Shown here in pieces: positions 1-8,592 of a DNA stretch of 64,000 nucleotides; the first letter of the stretch is position 1; each line of letters starts with the position of its first letter. Source of the stretch: Eubacteriaceae bacterium Marseille-Q4139 (GTDB lineage: Bacteria > Bacillota > Clostridia > Lachnospirales > Lachnospiraceae). The position numbers and the translations under genes are program-made. The DNA lies in assembly GCA_018223415.1 (NCBI GenBank), contig JAGTTQ010000001.1, positions 3,707,365 to 3,771,364 on the forward strand, written 5' to 3'. A model generated the notes under the pieces. That model was not told the origin of the DNA, did no database searches, and saw only the letters and a list, made by a program, of their open reading frames with translations.

Positions 1-140
1 GGCTCGAAAACGACAGTTGTCTCCGCCGCAAACGTCTCAAGGGTGCCGGACGTGACAAAGCGGCGCGTCATCTTCGTAACAGAAACGCCGACAACAAGTA
101 TGCATATGATAGTAATCCAAACGCCCAACTGTCTTTTCAT
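1..140 (-). CDS. N-terminus of a membrane-anchored protein, truncated by the window edge
   Basis: Reading the minus strand from the ATG at 138-140 gives an open frame of 46 codons running off the window. It opens with a basic MKRQ, then about 17 hydrophobic residues (roughly 6-22), then a basic KMTRR turn and a polar stretch. This is a typical signal anchor or uncleaved signal peptide, so the product probably faces the outside. A GGTGAGG ribosome site lies about 8 bases upstream, and a sigma-A-like promoter is visible at 212-240. No family can be named from 46 residues. That it is a real gene rests on start, ribosome site and promoter lying in register. Confidence 0.6.
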   Translation of the reverse strand, partial: MKRQLGVWITIICILVVGVSVTKMTRRFVTSGTLETFAAETTVVFE

Positions 141-211
141 CCGCAGTGCCTCACCGAAAAAATCATTCACAGCATGGCGGAAACAAAAGACATGTCCCCG
201 CCTCTGCAAAT

Positions 212-240
212 AGGATAGCACAAACGGATAAACTTGTGAA
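212..240 (-). promoter_or_regulatory. Sigma-A-like promoter for the truncated membrane protein gene
   Basis: On the minus strand TTCACA (235-240) is followed after 17 bases by TATCCT (212-217), 72 bases before the start codon at 140. The rest of the 195-base gap between this gene and rnhA shows no open frame or clear hairpin that I can support. Confidence 0.45.
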
Positions 241-335
241 CCAAAATCACGAAGAAGTAATATATTGTAAGATTATCGTAATTTTTTCCAGCTTTTGGAA
301 GGGGTATCCCCCACTTTGCCCTCGTTTTTGCCTGT

Positions 336-809
336 TTACAGGCCTTCGTCCTCCAAAAGGCCTGTCCCGTCGGCGGCCGAAGTGGCAAGGCGGTCGCACC
401 GCTCGTTCTCCGGATGGCCGTTGTGCCCCCTGACCCAGAAAAAGCTCACCTGGTGGCCTTCCATAGCCGATAAAAGCCGCTTCCAGAGGTCAATGTTCTT
501 CACCGGCCCGGTTTTCGGGCGGCTCCAGTTGTTTTTCTGCCAGCTTTCGATCCAGTGCTGGTTAAAGGCGTCCACCAGGTACCTGGAGTCGGAATAGAGA
601 TCCACCTGGCACGGTTTTGTGAGCGCCTCCAGGCCGGCAATGGCGGCCATTAACTCCATCCGGTTGTTGGTGGTGCGCTTGTAGCCTGCCGAAAGCTCTT
701 TTTCATGCAGGACGCCTTTCGTGTCGACATACTGGAGCACGGCCCCGTAGCCTCCGGGGCCGTCCGGGTTCCCCCGGGCAGCCCCATCCGTATATAATGT
801 CACTTTCAT
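336..809 (-). CDS. rnhA: Ribonuclease HI
   Basis: Cleaves the RNA strand of RNA-DNA hybrids in the cytoplasm (primers, R-loops). The 157-residue product is the full length of bacterial RNase HI. The four carboxylate ligands are visible as D8 (YTDGA), E52 (NNRMELMA), D74 (YSDSRYL) and D139 (NERCDRLA). The open frame extends to 836, but the ATG at 807-809 has a GAGAGG ribosome site ten bases upstream and begins with the family's usual MKVTLYTDG, so it is preferred. It follows the MBL-fold nuclease gene by 14 bases and is probably co-transcribed with it. Confidence 0.95.
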   Translation of the reverse strand: MKVTLYTDGAARGNPDGPGGYGAVLQYVDTKGVLHEKELSAGYKRTTNNRMELMAAIAGLEALTKPCQVDLYSDSRYLVDAFNQHWIESWQKNNWSRPKTGPVKNIDLWKRLLSAMEGHQVSFFWVRGHNGHPENERCDRLATSAADGTGLLEDEGL

Positions 810-823
810 CCAAAAAAATCCTC

Positions 824-2425
824 TCAAATGTCCCATTTATCGCAGAGCGCGTTGATCTCTGCCGTAAATTTCTTGATGTCCTTGTTGGCGCATTCCCTGT
901 TCTTGTGGATGACGCCGATGAGCCGCTCGCCGGCCGCGAGAAGAAGCTCAAAGATGCCGCGGTTCCTCTTCTGCTGTTCGGTCTCTTTCTTGATCGGGAT
1001 TCCGACGGTCTCCTTCACCCATGCGCCGGCAGCCAGGTCGTAAACCGAGCCGGAAAACGGCGCTGCGGTGTTAAGTCCGTACTCGTCCCTTAAAGCGGCT
1101 GCAAAGCTGTCGCAGACGGCATCGTCGCCGTGGACAAGGAAGACCTGTTCCGGCTTTTTCTTATAGGCATTCACCCATTCGATTAAACCGTTTTTATCGG
1201 CATGGCCGGAGATGCCGTCCAGCCGCTCGATATGCGCCTCCACGTCGATGGTCTCGCCGAAAAGCTTCACCACCTGGGCACCGTCAATGAGGCTCCGTCC
1301 CAAGGTGCCGATGGCCTGGTAGCCGGCAAACAGGATTGTACACTCCGGCCGCCAGAGGTTGTGCTTCAAGTGGTGGCGGATCCGTCCGGCGTCGCACATG
1401 CCGGCGGCGGAAATGATGACCTTCGGCGTCATGTCGAAGTTGATGGCCTTGGACTCTTCGCTGGTGATGGAAAGCTTAAGCCCCGGGAAGGCAATGGGGT
1501 TGATGCCGCGCATCACAAGCTCCATGGCCTCGTCGTCGAAGCACTCGCTGATGTTCTCATTGAACACATGGGTGGCCTCCACGGCCAGGGGGCTGTCCAC
1601 ATAGACCTCAAAGCCGTCGTGGCCCGAGATCATGTGTTCTTCCTTGATTTTCCGCATGAAATACAGGATTTCCTGGGTTCTGCCGACGGCAAACGCCGGG
1701 ATCACCAGGTTTCCGCCGCGATCCAAAGTCTTCTGGAGAATATCGGCCAGCTCCTCGATGTGCTCATGGGTTCTTTCATGGTACCGGTCGCCGTAGGTGC
1801 ACTCCATCACCACGTAATCGGCTTCGTCAATATAAGACGGATTCTTGATGAGCGGCTTGTTCTTGTTTCCGATATCACCGGAAAAAACGATCTTTTTCTC
1901 CGTCCCGTCCTCCGAAAGCCAAACTTCGATGGAGGCAGAGCCAAGAAGATGGCCGGCGTCGGTAAACCGCAGGCGGATGCCGTCGGAAAGCTCAATTTCC
2001 TCGCCGTAGCGGCAGGGGACAAAGTGGGTCAGCACGCCTTCCGCGTCAGCCACGGTATAAAGCGGCTCCACCTCCGGCTTGCCGGCCCGCCTTGCCTTCC
2101 GGTTCTTCCATTCTGCCTCCATCTCCTGAATGTGGGCGCTGTCCTTCAACATGATATTGCAGAGGTCGCAGGTGGCCTCCGTGGCAAAAACCACGCCTTT
2201 AAAGCCCTTCGCATAGATCAGGGGGAGAAGGCCGGCGTGGTCGATGTGGGCATGGGTTAAGAGAACATAGTCCACATCGGAAAATGCAATCGGAAGCTCG
2301 ACATTCTCAAATTTGTTGCTGCCCTGTTCCATGCCGTAGTCCACCAGAATATGTTTTCCGCAGGCTTCCAGATAGTGACAGCTCCCGGTTACTTCATGAT
2401 CTGCTCCAATAAATGTCAGTCTCAA
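824..2425 (-). CDS. MBL-fold beta-CASP RNA-processing nuclease
   Basis: A 533-residue metallo-beta-lactamase-fold protein of the beta-CASP RNase family (YSH1/CPSF-73-like). The zinc motif HAHIDH is at residues 58-63, a further metal histidine lies in AGHLLGSAS, and the C-terminal SGHAD motif near residue 410 belongs to the RMMBL domain. The family acts on RNA as an endo- or 5' exonuclease; the exact substrate is not deducible. The frame can be opened at an ATG at 2441-2443, but that start has no ribosome site. A TTG at 2423-2425 sits seven bases after AGGAGG and yields MRLTFIGADHEVTG, the canonical N-terminus, so TTG is chosen. A charged helical tail of about 55 residues follows RMMBL. Confidence 0.88.
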   Translation of the reverse strand: MRLTFIGADHEVTGSCHYLEACGKHILVDYGMEQGSNKFENVELPIAFSDVDYVLLTHAHIDHAGLLPLIYAKGFKGVVFATEATCDLCNIMLKDSAHIQEMEAEWKNRKARRAGKPEVEPLYTVADAEGVLTHFVPCRYGEEIELSDGIRLRFTDAGHLLGSASIEVWLSEDGTEKKIVFSGDIGNKNKPLIKNPSYIDEADYVVMECTYGDRYHERTHEHIEELADILQKTLDRGGNLVIPAFAVGRTQEILYFMRKIKEEHMISGHDGFEVYVDSPLAVEATHVFNENISECFDDEAMELVMRGINPIAFPGLKLSITSEESKAINFDMTPKVIISAAGMCDAGRIRHHLKHNLWRPECTILFAGYQAIGTLGRSLIDGAQVVKLFGETIDVEAHIERLDGISGHADKNGLIEWVNAYKKKPEQVFLVHGDDAVCDSFAAALRDEYGLNTAAPFSGSVYDLAAGAWVKETVGIPIKKETEQQKRNRGIFELLLAAGERLIGVIHKNRECANKDIKKFTAEINALCDKWDI

Positions 2426-2443
2426 ACGTACCCCTCCTCGCAT

Positions 2444-2461
2444 TATACTGACTTTAGTATA
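2444..2461. repeat. Short palindrome upstream of the MBL nuclease gene
   Basis: TATACT and AGTATA form a perfect six-base inverted repeat around a six-base spacer, about 20 bases before the TTG start. A near-identical element (five-base spacer) lies in front of spoIVA at 3949-3965. It may be promoter material or an operator; function is inferred only from position. Confidence 0.4.
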
Positions 2462-2468
2462 ACGCGTT

Positions 2469-3932
2469 TCAGATAATTATGCAAATCATTCCGCCGTTGC
2501 TGTCGTTGATGATTTTCTGGAGGGTGTCCTGGAGCTTTGTCTGGCAGTCCTCAGTCATCTGGGAAATCTTCGCCTGCATGCCGTCCTCGACGATCTGTTC
2601 CACGGATTTCCCGAAAATATTCGTCTCCCAGACGCCGTCGGCCGTCTCGGAGTTTTCTTTTATGTAGGCAATCAGGTCTTTAGCCTGCTGCTCATTCCCG
2701 ACGATGGGCGCGATTTCCGTCTCAATATGTGCCTTGATGAGGTTGATGGACGGCGCCTGGGCATGGATTTTCACGCCGTACTTGTTGCCGTGTCGGATGA
2801 GCTGCGGCTCGTCAAGCTCAATCTCCGACTTATCCGGCATCACGATGCCGTAGCCCTTTAACCGCACCTGGCTTAAGGCGTTTTTCACCTTTTCGTATTC
2901 CTTCTGCATGCCGGAGAGGTTTGAAAGGGTGTGGATCAACGTATAGTCGTCGGCCACGGGCATGCCGGCAAATTCGCTGATGACCTGATAGTAACAGCCG
3001 TCGTCCATGGCAATCTCAGCGGCCACGCTCCCGTCGGCCATCTCCATTTTCGTGATGCGGACATCGTCAATGTTCCCGCTCTCCGGTGTCTTTACGGCTT
3101 CGTTCACATCCTTCATCTGGCTGACGTTCGATAAAATATCCTTGGCGGTGCGGATGGCCTCGGCCTTAAAGGGATGACTCTCCGGCAGAATCTCCATCCA
3201 GCGGGGAATGGAAAAGTCGATTTCCGTCACCGGGAACTCTTTTAAGATCTGGGCCAGGATCACCTCGATGTCCTCTTTTTTTAACTGCTCGCAGTTGACC
3301 GGAAGCACCGACGCGCCGTAGGCCTTTTCCATCTTTGCGGCCAGTTCCTTTGTCTCCTCGGAAAGAGGTCTCTGGGAGTTTAAAAGGACGAGAAACGGTT
3401 TCCCGATTTCCTTTAATTCGTTTACGGTTCGCTGTTCCGATTCGAGGTAGTCGTTTCTTAAAAGCTCCCCGAAGCTCCCGTCCGTCGTCACGGCGAGGCC
3501 GATGGTGGAGTGATCGCGGATGACCTTCCTGGTGCCCACTTCCGCCGCCTCCGTAAAGGGGATTTCCTCCTCATACCACGGGGTTTTCACGAGCCGCTCC
3601 GCCCCGTTCTCCTCATGGCCGGCCGCTCCGTTCACCATGAAGCCGACGCAGTCGATTAAGCGCACCCTGGCCTCGATGCCGTCCTCTAAGGAAATTTTTG
3701 CCGCCTCCTTCGGGATGAACTTCGGCTCCGTCGTCATGATGGTCTTCCCGGCCGCGCTCTGGGGCAGTTCGTCTCTCGTCTGGGCCTTCTGGTGTTCGTC
3801 GGTGATCTGCGGCATGACGAGAAGCTCCATGAACCGCTTGATGAACGTGGATTTTCCCGTCCGTACCGGGCCCACCACGCCGATGTAGATTTCACCGCCG
3901 GTTCTGGCCTCGATATCTCTGTATATGTCCAT
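2469..3932 (-). CDS. spoIVA: Stage IV sporulation protein A (spore coat basement ATPase)
   Basis: SpoIVA is the ATPase that polymerises on the forespore outer membrane as the base layer of the coat and is also needed for cortex assembly. The 487-residue product has the family's usual length (about 490), a P-loop GPVRTGKST at 21-29, and a hydrophobic C-terminus ending GGMICIII, the part that meets SpoVM in Bacillus. The frame extends to 3977, but the ATG at 3930-3932 follows AAGGGGG by eight bases and starts MDIYRDIEARTGG as in homologues. Its presence marks the organism as a spore former. In Bacillus the gene is under sigma-E; an AT-rich palindrome lies just upstream here. Confidence 0.96.
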   Translation of the reverse strand: MDIYRDIEARTGGEIYIGVVGPVRTGKSTFIKRFMELLVMPQITDEHQKAQTRDELPQSAAGKTIMTTEPKFIPKEAAKISLEDGIEARVRLIDCVGFMVNGAAGHEENGAERLVKTPWYEEEIPFTEAAEVGTRKVIRDHSTIGLAVTTDGSFGELLRNDYLESEQRTVNELKEIGKPFLVLLNSQRPLSEETKELAAKMEKAYGASVLPVNCEQLKKEDIEVILAQILKEFPVTEIDFSIPRWMEILPESHPFKAEAIRTAKDILSNVSQMKDVNEAVKTPESGNIDDVRITKMEMADGSVAAEIAMDDGCYYQVISEFAGMPVADDYTLIHTLSNLSGMQKEYEKVKNALSQVRLKGYGIVMPDKSEIELDEPQLIRHGNKYGVKIHAQAPSINLIKAHIETEIAPIVGNEQQAKDLIAYIKENSETADGVWETNIFGKSVEQIVEDGMQAKISQMTEDCQTKLQDTLQKIINDSNGGMICIII

Positions 3933-3948
3933 AAAAATACCCCCTTGA

Positions 3949-3965
3949 TATACTGCTAAAGTATA
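3949..3965. repeat. Short palindrome in the spoIVA promoter region
   Basis: TATACT, a five-base spacer, then AGTATA, centred 25 bases upstream of the spoIVA start. The minus-strand reading GCATATAC ... GTATATC resembles a mother-cell sigma-E promoter, but spacing is not ideal and I do not assign it firmly. Confidence 0.4.
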
Positions 3966-3997
3966 TGCAGGGGGCATGAAATTATGACGTATGGGAC

Positions 3998-5008
3998 TTA
4001 CTCCTCCCAGGGAAGGTCGCTGTTTTCAATCCGCTTGTCACGAAGCATCAGCTCGCTCACCGCCTCGCTTGCCGGCATCCCCTCAAAGAGAACCCGGTTC
4101 ACCTGCTCAACAATGGGCATCGGCACCTCATATTTCTTCGCAAGGGCCATAGCCGCCTTTGCCGAGTAGACGCCTTCCACCACCATCTGAACTTCCTTCA
4201 TGGCCTCTTCCATGGAATATCCCTTTCCAATTAAAATTCCGGCCCGGCGGTTTCTGCTGTGCATGCTGGCGCAGGTGACAATCAGATCCCCGATGCCGGA
4301 AAGACCGGCAAAGGTCTGATATTTGCCGCCCATGGCCATGCCGAGACGGGCAATCTCCGCCATGCCGCGGGTGATTAAGGCCGCCTTCGTGTTGTCTCCG
4401 TAGCCGAGTCCGTCGGCGATGCCGGCCGCCAGTGCCACCACATTTTTCAATGCGGCGCCGATCTCGATGCCAAGCATGTCAGGGCTCGTGTAGACGCGGA
4501 AAACGGGGCTCATGAAGACCGACTGGATGTACTCTGCCACTGCTTTTTTATGGGCGCCCGCCACGCAGGTCGTCGGAAGGCCGCGGCTCACCTCTTCGGC
4601 GTGGCTCGGGCCGGAAAGGGCCGCCACCTGAGCGGTCGGAAGCTCCTCTTCAATAATCTGAGACATGGTAAAAAGCGTGGACTCCTCGATGCCCTTTGCC
4701 ACGTCCACGATAATCTGGCCGTCATGAAGGTACGGCTTCATGCGCTTTGCGGTACTCCGCACAAAAACCGACGGCACGGCCATGACAAGGAGGTCTTTTC
4801 CTTCCATGGCTTCCTTTAAATCCTTTGTGAGCCGGAGCGATTCCGGAAGCGTCACCTCCGGCAGATTTTTATGTTTTCGGGTCGCCGCCATCTCGTCAAT
4901 TTCCTCCGGGATGGCCGACCAGATTGTCACCTCATGGCCGTTATTATGAAGTAAAATGGAGATTGCCGTTCCCCAGGTTCCGGAGCCGATGATTCCGATT
5001 TTTTCCAT
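3998..5008 (-). CDS. gpsA: NAD(P)-dependent glycerol-3-phosphate dehydrogenase
   Basis: Reduces dihydroxyacetone phosphate to sn-glycerol-3-phosphate, the backbone precursor of membrane phospholipids. The 336-residue protein begins with the Rossmann motif GSGTWGTA (8-15). It carries the catalytic lysine region GAALKNVVALAAG near residue 190 and the C-terminal substrate-binding GLSGIGDLIVTC. It lies 24 bases downstream of plsY, which uses its product in the next lipid-synthesis step, and 66 bases upstream of spoIVA. The der-plsY-gpsA-spoIVA order is common in Clostridia. Confidence 0.96.
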   Translation of the reverse strand: MEKIGIIGSGTWGTAISILLHNNGHEVTIWSAIPEEIDEMAATRKHKNLPEVTLPESLRLTKDLKEAMEGKDLLVMAVPSVFVRSTAKRMKPYLHDGQIIVDVAKGIEESTLFTMSQIIEEELPTAQVAALSGPSHAEEVSRGLPTTCVAGAHKKAVAEYIQSVFMSPVFRVYTSPDMLGIEIGAALKNVVALAAGIADGLGYGDNTKAALITRGMAEIARLGMAMGGKYQTFAGLSGIGDLIVTCASMHSRNRRAGILIGKGYSMEEAMKEVQMVVEGVYSAKAAMALAKKYEVPMPIVEQVNRVLFEGMPASEAVSELMLRDKRIENSDLPWEE

Positions 5009-5032
5009 CTGCCGATAACCCCTTTCCAGTTG

Positions 5033-5665
5033 TTATTTTTTATTCCCCCACAGCTTGTTTTCCGTCCCGGAAAGAAGCCGCTTGATATTTGCCCGGTGGC
5101 GCCAGATGGCCATCAGGGTCACAAAGGCCGCCACGCAGAAAAACTCCGTCATGTTCTCCGGGGCTACCTGATAGCTGCCGCCAAGGCCGTAGAAAATAAT
5201 CTGAGCCAGGAAGGCAACCACCACCAGGATGGAACCCAGGGAGACGTACCGCGTCAGGATGACTGACGCCAGGAAAATCACGGCGCAGACGAGCGTAATC
5301 CGCCAGTCCATAGCGACCAGGATCCCGGCCGTGGAGGCGATTCCCTTGCCGCCCTTAAAATGCAGGTAGCATGGGAAATTGTGGCCTAAAATCACGCCGA
5401 CGCCGGCATAGAGCACATACATGTCGAGGCTTGGATTTCCCTTAAATAAAATCCGCACCAAAAGGCAGGCGAACACGGTCTTAAAAAAATCACCGAGGAA
5501 TACGATCAGGCCGGCCTTTTTCCCCAGCACGCGCAGGGCATTTGTGGTACCGGCGTTGCCGCTCCCGTAGTTTCGTATGTCAATTTTATGAAGCTTTCCG
5601 TAAAGATACCCGGTCTGGAACAGGCCGAATACATAGCCGATGGCAAGGCACAGGATTCGTAACAT
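5033..5665 (-). CDS. plsY: Acyl-phosphate:glycerol-3-phosphate acyltransferase
   Basis: Integral membrane enzyme that moves an acyl group from acyl-phosphate to the sn-1 position of glycerol-3-phosphate, the first step of phospholipid synthesis. The 210-residue product has several hydrophobic segments and the family motifs GSGNAGTTNALRVLG (34-48) and GHNFPCYLHFKGGKGIA near 95-110. It starts three bases after the der stop codon and is followed by gpsA, which makes its substrate. Length and motifs fit the family; nothing unusual. Confidence 0.95.
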   Translation of the reverse strand: MLRILCLAIGYVFGLFQTGYLYGKLHKIDIRNYGSGNAGTTNALRVLGKKAGLIVFLGDFFKTVFACLLVRILFKGNPSLDMYVLYAGVGVILGHNFPCYLHFKGGKGIASTAGILVAMDWRITLVCAVIFLASVILTRYVSLGSILVVVAFLAQIIFYGLGGSYQVAPENMTEFFCVAAFVTLMAIWRHRANIKRLLSGTENKLWGNKK

Positions 5666-5668
5666 GGC

Positions 5669-6994
5669 TTATTCTTTCTCCTTCCGCTCGCGGATGATGA
5701 ATTTTAACGGCGTCCCGCGGAAACCGAAGGCCTCGCGGATCTTGTTCTCCAGGTACCGGACGTAGGAGAAATGCATCAGCTCCTTGTCGTTTACGAACAC
5801 GACAAAGGTCGGCGGCTTCACGGCCACCTGGGTCGCATAGTAGATTTTCAGGCGTTTTCCCTTGTCTGACGGCGGCTGCTGGAGCGCCACGGCCTCGGAG
5901 ACAATCTCGTTTAAGACGCCGGTGGCGATCCGCTGGTTCTGGTTTTCCCGGATCACGTCGATCAGGTCGAAAAGCTTCACAAGGCGCTGTCCCGTCAGGG
6001 CCGAGATGAAAATGTACTCGGCATACGGCATGAAGGACAGCACTTCCTTTAATTTTCTCGTGTACTCGTAGATCGTCTTGTCGTTCTTTTCGATGGCGTC
6101 CCACTTGTTGACGACGACGATGATGCCTTTCCCGCGCTCATGGGCGATGCCGGCGATCTTGGCGTCCTGTTCGGTGACGCCTTCTTTCGCGTCAATGACG
6201 ATTAAGACAATGTCGGCCCGCTCCACGGCCGTCACGGTGCGGATAATGCTGTACCGCTCGATGTCTTCTTTGATTTTATTTTTCCGGCGGAGTCCGGCCG
6301 TGTCGATGAACACGTATTCCGTGCCGTTGTGGGTGATTTCCGTGTCCACGGCGTCGCGAGTCGTACCGGCCACGTCGGAGACGATGACGCGGTTTTCGCC
6401 GAGAAGCCTGTTGACAATCGACGATTTCCCCACATTGGGCTTTCCGACGATGGCCACCCGCGGTCTTTCATCTTCCTCGTCGCCGTACTGATCCTGGTTA
6501 AAGTGCTTTGTCACCTCGTCGAGAAGGTCGCCGAGACCGAGTCTCGAGGCAGACGAAATCGGCATCGGGTCTCCGATGCCCAGGTTATAGAATTCATAGA
6601 CGTCGTTTCCGAATTTCGCAAAGCTGTCCACCTTGTTGACAGCTAAGATCACAGGCTTTTTCGACTTTCTTAACATCTCCGCCACCTTGGAATCGGCGTC
6701 CACAAGGCCCTGGCGCACGTCCACCAGGAAAATAATCACGTCGGCCGTTTCGATGGCGATCTGGGCCTGCTCCCGCATCTGGGATAAAATCACGTCCCTG
6801 GAATCCGGCTCGATTCCGCCGGTGTCGATGAGCGTGAAGGAATAATCTAACCACGTACAGTCGGCATAGATCCGGTCACGCGTGACGCCGGGCGTATCTT
6901 TTACAATGGAAATCGCACTGCCGGCCAGGACGTTGAAAAGCGTGGATTTTCCCACGTTGGGCCTGCCGACGATGGCAACTACCGGTTTACTCAT
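5669..6994 (-). CDS. der: Ribosome biogenesis GTPase Der (EngA)
   Basis: Tandem-domain GTPase required for assembly of the 50S ribosomal subunit. The 441-residue protein has two complete G domains: GRPNVGKST near residue 10 with DTPGVTRDR and NKVD, then GKPNVGKSS near 185 with DTAGLR and NKWD. A KH-like C-terminal domain follows. Length matches the family (about 440). It lies 19 bases after the DUF512 gene and three bases before plsY, so all three are probably one transcript started from the promoter at 8453-8481. Confidence 0.97.
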   Translation of the reverse strand: MSKPVVAIVGRPNVGKSTLFNVLAGSAISIVKDTPGVTRDRIYADCTWLDYSFTLIDTGGIEPDSRDVILSQMREQAQIAIETADVIIFLVDVRQGLVDADSKVAEMLRKSKKPVILAVNKVDSFAKFGNDVYEFYNLGIGDPMPISSASRLGLGDLLDEVTKHFNQDQYGDEEDERPRVAIVGKPNVGKSSIVNRLLGENRVIVSDVAGTTRDAVDTEITHNGTEYVFIDTAGLRRKNKIKEDIERYSIIRTVTAVERADIVLIVIDAKEGVTEQDAKIAGIAHERGKGIIVVVNKWDAIEKNDKTIYEYTRKLKEVLSFMPYAEYIFISALTGQRLVKLFDLIDVIRENQNQRIATGVLNEIVSEAVALQQPPSDKGKRLKIYYATQVAVKPPTFVVFVNDKELMHFSYVRYLENKIREAFGFRGTPLKFIIRERKEKE

Positions 6995-7013
6995 ATTGAT
7001 CTCCTCACTTTAT

Positions 7014-8414
7014 CTAAACTTCGGCTTCCCCGTCGTAAACCTCGGAGAAATCCTTCATGGAAAGCTCGTAAGCGCCGTGCTCTGCCGTCTGCTCTGCGGC
7101 CGCGTCACGGCTCAAAACTGCCTCCAGCAAATCGTATCCGCTTGATTTTACTATATTTATGGGAATCTGTAAAGCGGCTTCTGCCTCTTCCTTCGTCACG
7201 TCGTCGAGAAAAATTTCCTCGCCGTTTTTAAACATGCAGGCGGGAAGGAGAAGGCGTGAACCAAGGTTTTTCCCTTTTAGCTGTGCAATCAGGTCCTGGC
7301 CTGTAATAAGCCCGGCCACTGTGATTTTCTCCCCGAAAAAGTCATTTCGGATCGGGTAAACATGGACATTCCGGCCGTGATAGACGGTTTTCATATCTTC
7401 CATCAGCCGGCAGAGATACGGGTACGGAAGATATCCCGTGGCGATGGAAAGCTCCTCTTCTTTTCCGTCGTCCTCCTTCCCGTCCAGGGCGTCTTTAAAT
7501 TCCTCATAAAGGAGCCGCAGCATGCCGACGCCGTTTTCTAACTGGATATAGCCGTCGTAGCGGCTCTCCTCCGGCATCTCCCGCTCCGCTAAAATGTACC
7601 ACTCGTCACTGGCATGGATGAAATGGATGCCGTATTCCGCATACATCTTTTTCTGCCAGCCCTCGATTAAGTCGATAACCTGGCAGGCGTCCTCCTTCGT
7701 AAACGGCTCCAGGGGATACAGTCCGTCCCGGAATTTGGAAAGGCCGACCGGCACCACGGAGACACTCTGCATATAAGGCGCATAGTGGGAAAGCCGTTCG
7801 ATGGAGTATTCCAGCTCCTTTCCGTCGTTGACGCCCTTACAGAGAACGATCTGCCCGTTCATCTCGGTTCCGGCCTCGTAAAGCCTGTCCATCTTTTTTA
7901 AAGCTTCGCCGGCAAACCGGTTCGTCAGCATCTTGCAGCGAAGCTCCGGGTTCATGGTCTGGACAGAAATGTTGATGGGCGATAAGTGGAAACGGATGAT
8001 CCGGTCGATGTCCTTGTCGCTCATATTCGTCAGCGTGATGTAATTTCCCTGAAGGAAGGACAGGCGGGAATCGTCGTCCTTAAAGTACAGGGTATCCCGC
8101 ATGCCAGACGGCATCTGGTCGATGAAGCAGAAGATACATTTGTTCCGGCAGGAGCGGTACTCGCTCATGAGGCCGTTTTCAAAGGTGAGCCCCAGATCCT
8201 CTCCGCCGCTGTCAATTTCAAGCTCCCACTCTTCCCCATCCTGCTTTCTCACGAGAAGCGTGAATTCCTCGCTCTGGGTCATGTATTCATAGTCAAAAAT
8301 GTCTTCGATTTCGTTCCCGTCTATGGTAAGAAGAAGATCGCCGGGCTCCAGCTCCAGCTCTTCCCCGATGGAGCCTGGCGCCACGGCCGTGATCTTATGG
8401 CCGGTATATTTCAA
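7014..8414 (-). CDS. DUF512 family radical SAM protein with N-terminal PDZ-like domain
   Basis: A 466-residue protein of the DUF512/FeS-binding group found beside der in Clostridia. Residues 1-70 resemble a PDZ domain (GSIGEELELEPGDLLLTIDG). A cysteine cluster CRNKCIFC (C89, C93, C96) is the radical-SAM type iron-sulfur motif, and the DUF512 domain makes up the C-terminal half. Its reaction is unknown. It is the first gene of the der-plsY-gpsA unit. A good promoter at 8453-8481 fires toward it, divergent from prs. Confidence 0.88.
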   Translation of the reverse strand: MKYTGHKITAVAPGSIGEELELEPGDLLLTIDGNEIEDIFDYEYMTQSEEFTLLVRKQDGEEWELEIDSGGEDLGLTFENGLMSEYRSCRNKCIFCFIDQMPSGMRDTLYFKDDDSRLSFLQGNYITLTNMSDKDIDRIIRFHLSPINISVQTMNPELRCKMLTNRFAGEALKKMDRLYEAGTEMNGQIVLCKGVNDGKELEYSIERLSHYAPYMQSVSVVPVGLSKFRDGLYPLEPFTKEDACQVIDLIEGWQKKMYAEYGIHFIHASDEWYILAEREMPEESRYDGYIQLENGVGMLRLLYEEFKDALDGKEDDGKEEELSIATGYLPYPYLCRLMEDMKTVYHGRNVHVYPIRNDFFGEKITVAGLITGQDLIAQLKGKNLGSRLLLPACMFKNGEEIFLDDVTKEEAEAALQIPINIVKSSGYDLLEAVLSRDAAAEQTAEHGAYELSMKDFSEVYDGEAEV

Positions 8415-8452
8415 TGGTTTTTTCCCTCTCTTTTCGTTGTCTTTCTGTACAT

Positions 8453-8481
8453 ACTATACCAATCCGGCCCGGTTTTGTAAA
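8453..8481 (-). promoter_or_regulatory. Promoter of the DUF512-der-plsY-gpsA unit
   Basis: Minus strand TTTACA (476-481 of the 8 kb block), 17-base spacer, TATAGT (8453-8458), about 40 bases before the DUF512 start. Confidence 0.6.
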
Positions 8482-8518
8482 GAATCCATGGCCTTTTTCC
8501 GAAAAAGCCCGGCGGCTA

Positions 8519-8548
8519 TTGACGAAAAGAAGCGAAAAATGGTATAAA
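8519..8548 (+). promoter_or_regulatory. Promoter of prs
   Basis: TTGACG (8519-8524), 18-base spacer, TATAAA (8543-8548) preceded by TGG in extended -10 position. The prs start lies 45 bases downstream. It is back to back with the DUF512 promoter, the two -35 boxes being only about 40 bases apart. Confidence 0.65.
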
Positions 8549-8592
8549 AGAATAGAAAATAAAACAGCCAGAAGAGCGGAGGAATCTTTTTC

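Noticed and set aside
1202..2260. Long plus-strand open frame (352 codons) opposite the MBL nuclease gene
   Set aside because: It is antisense to a well-conserved metalloenzyme, has no ribosome site, and its histidine/aspartate-rich content mirrors the codons of the real gene.
2441..2443. ATG start of the MBL nuclease
   Set aside because: It lacks a ribosome site; the TTG at 2423-2425 follows AGGAGG and gives the conserved N-terminus.
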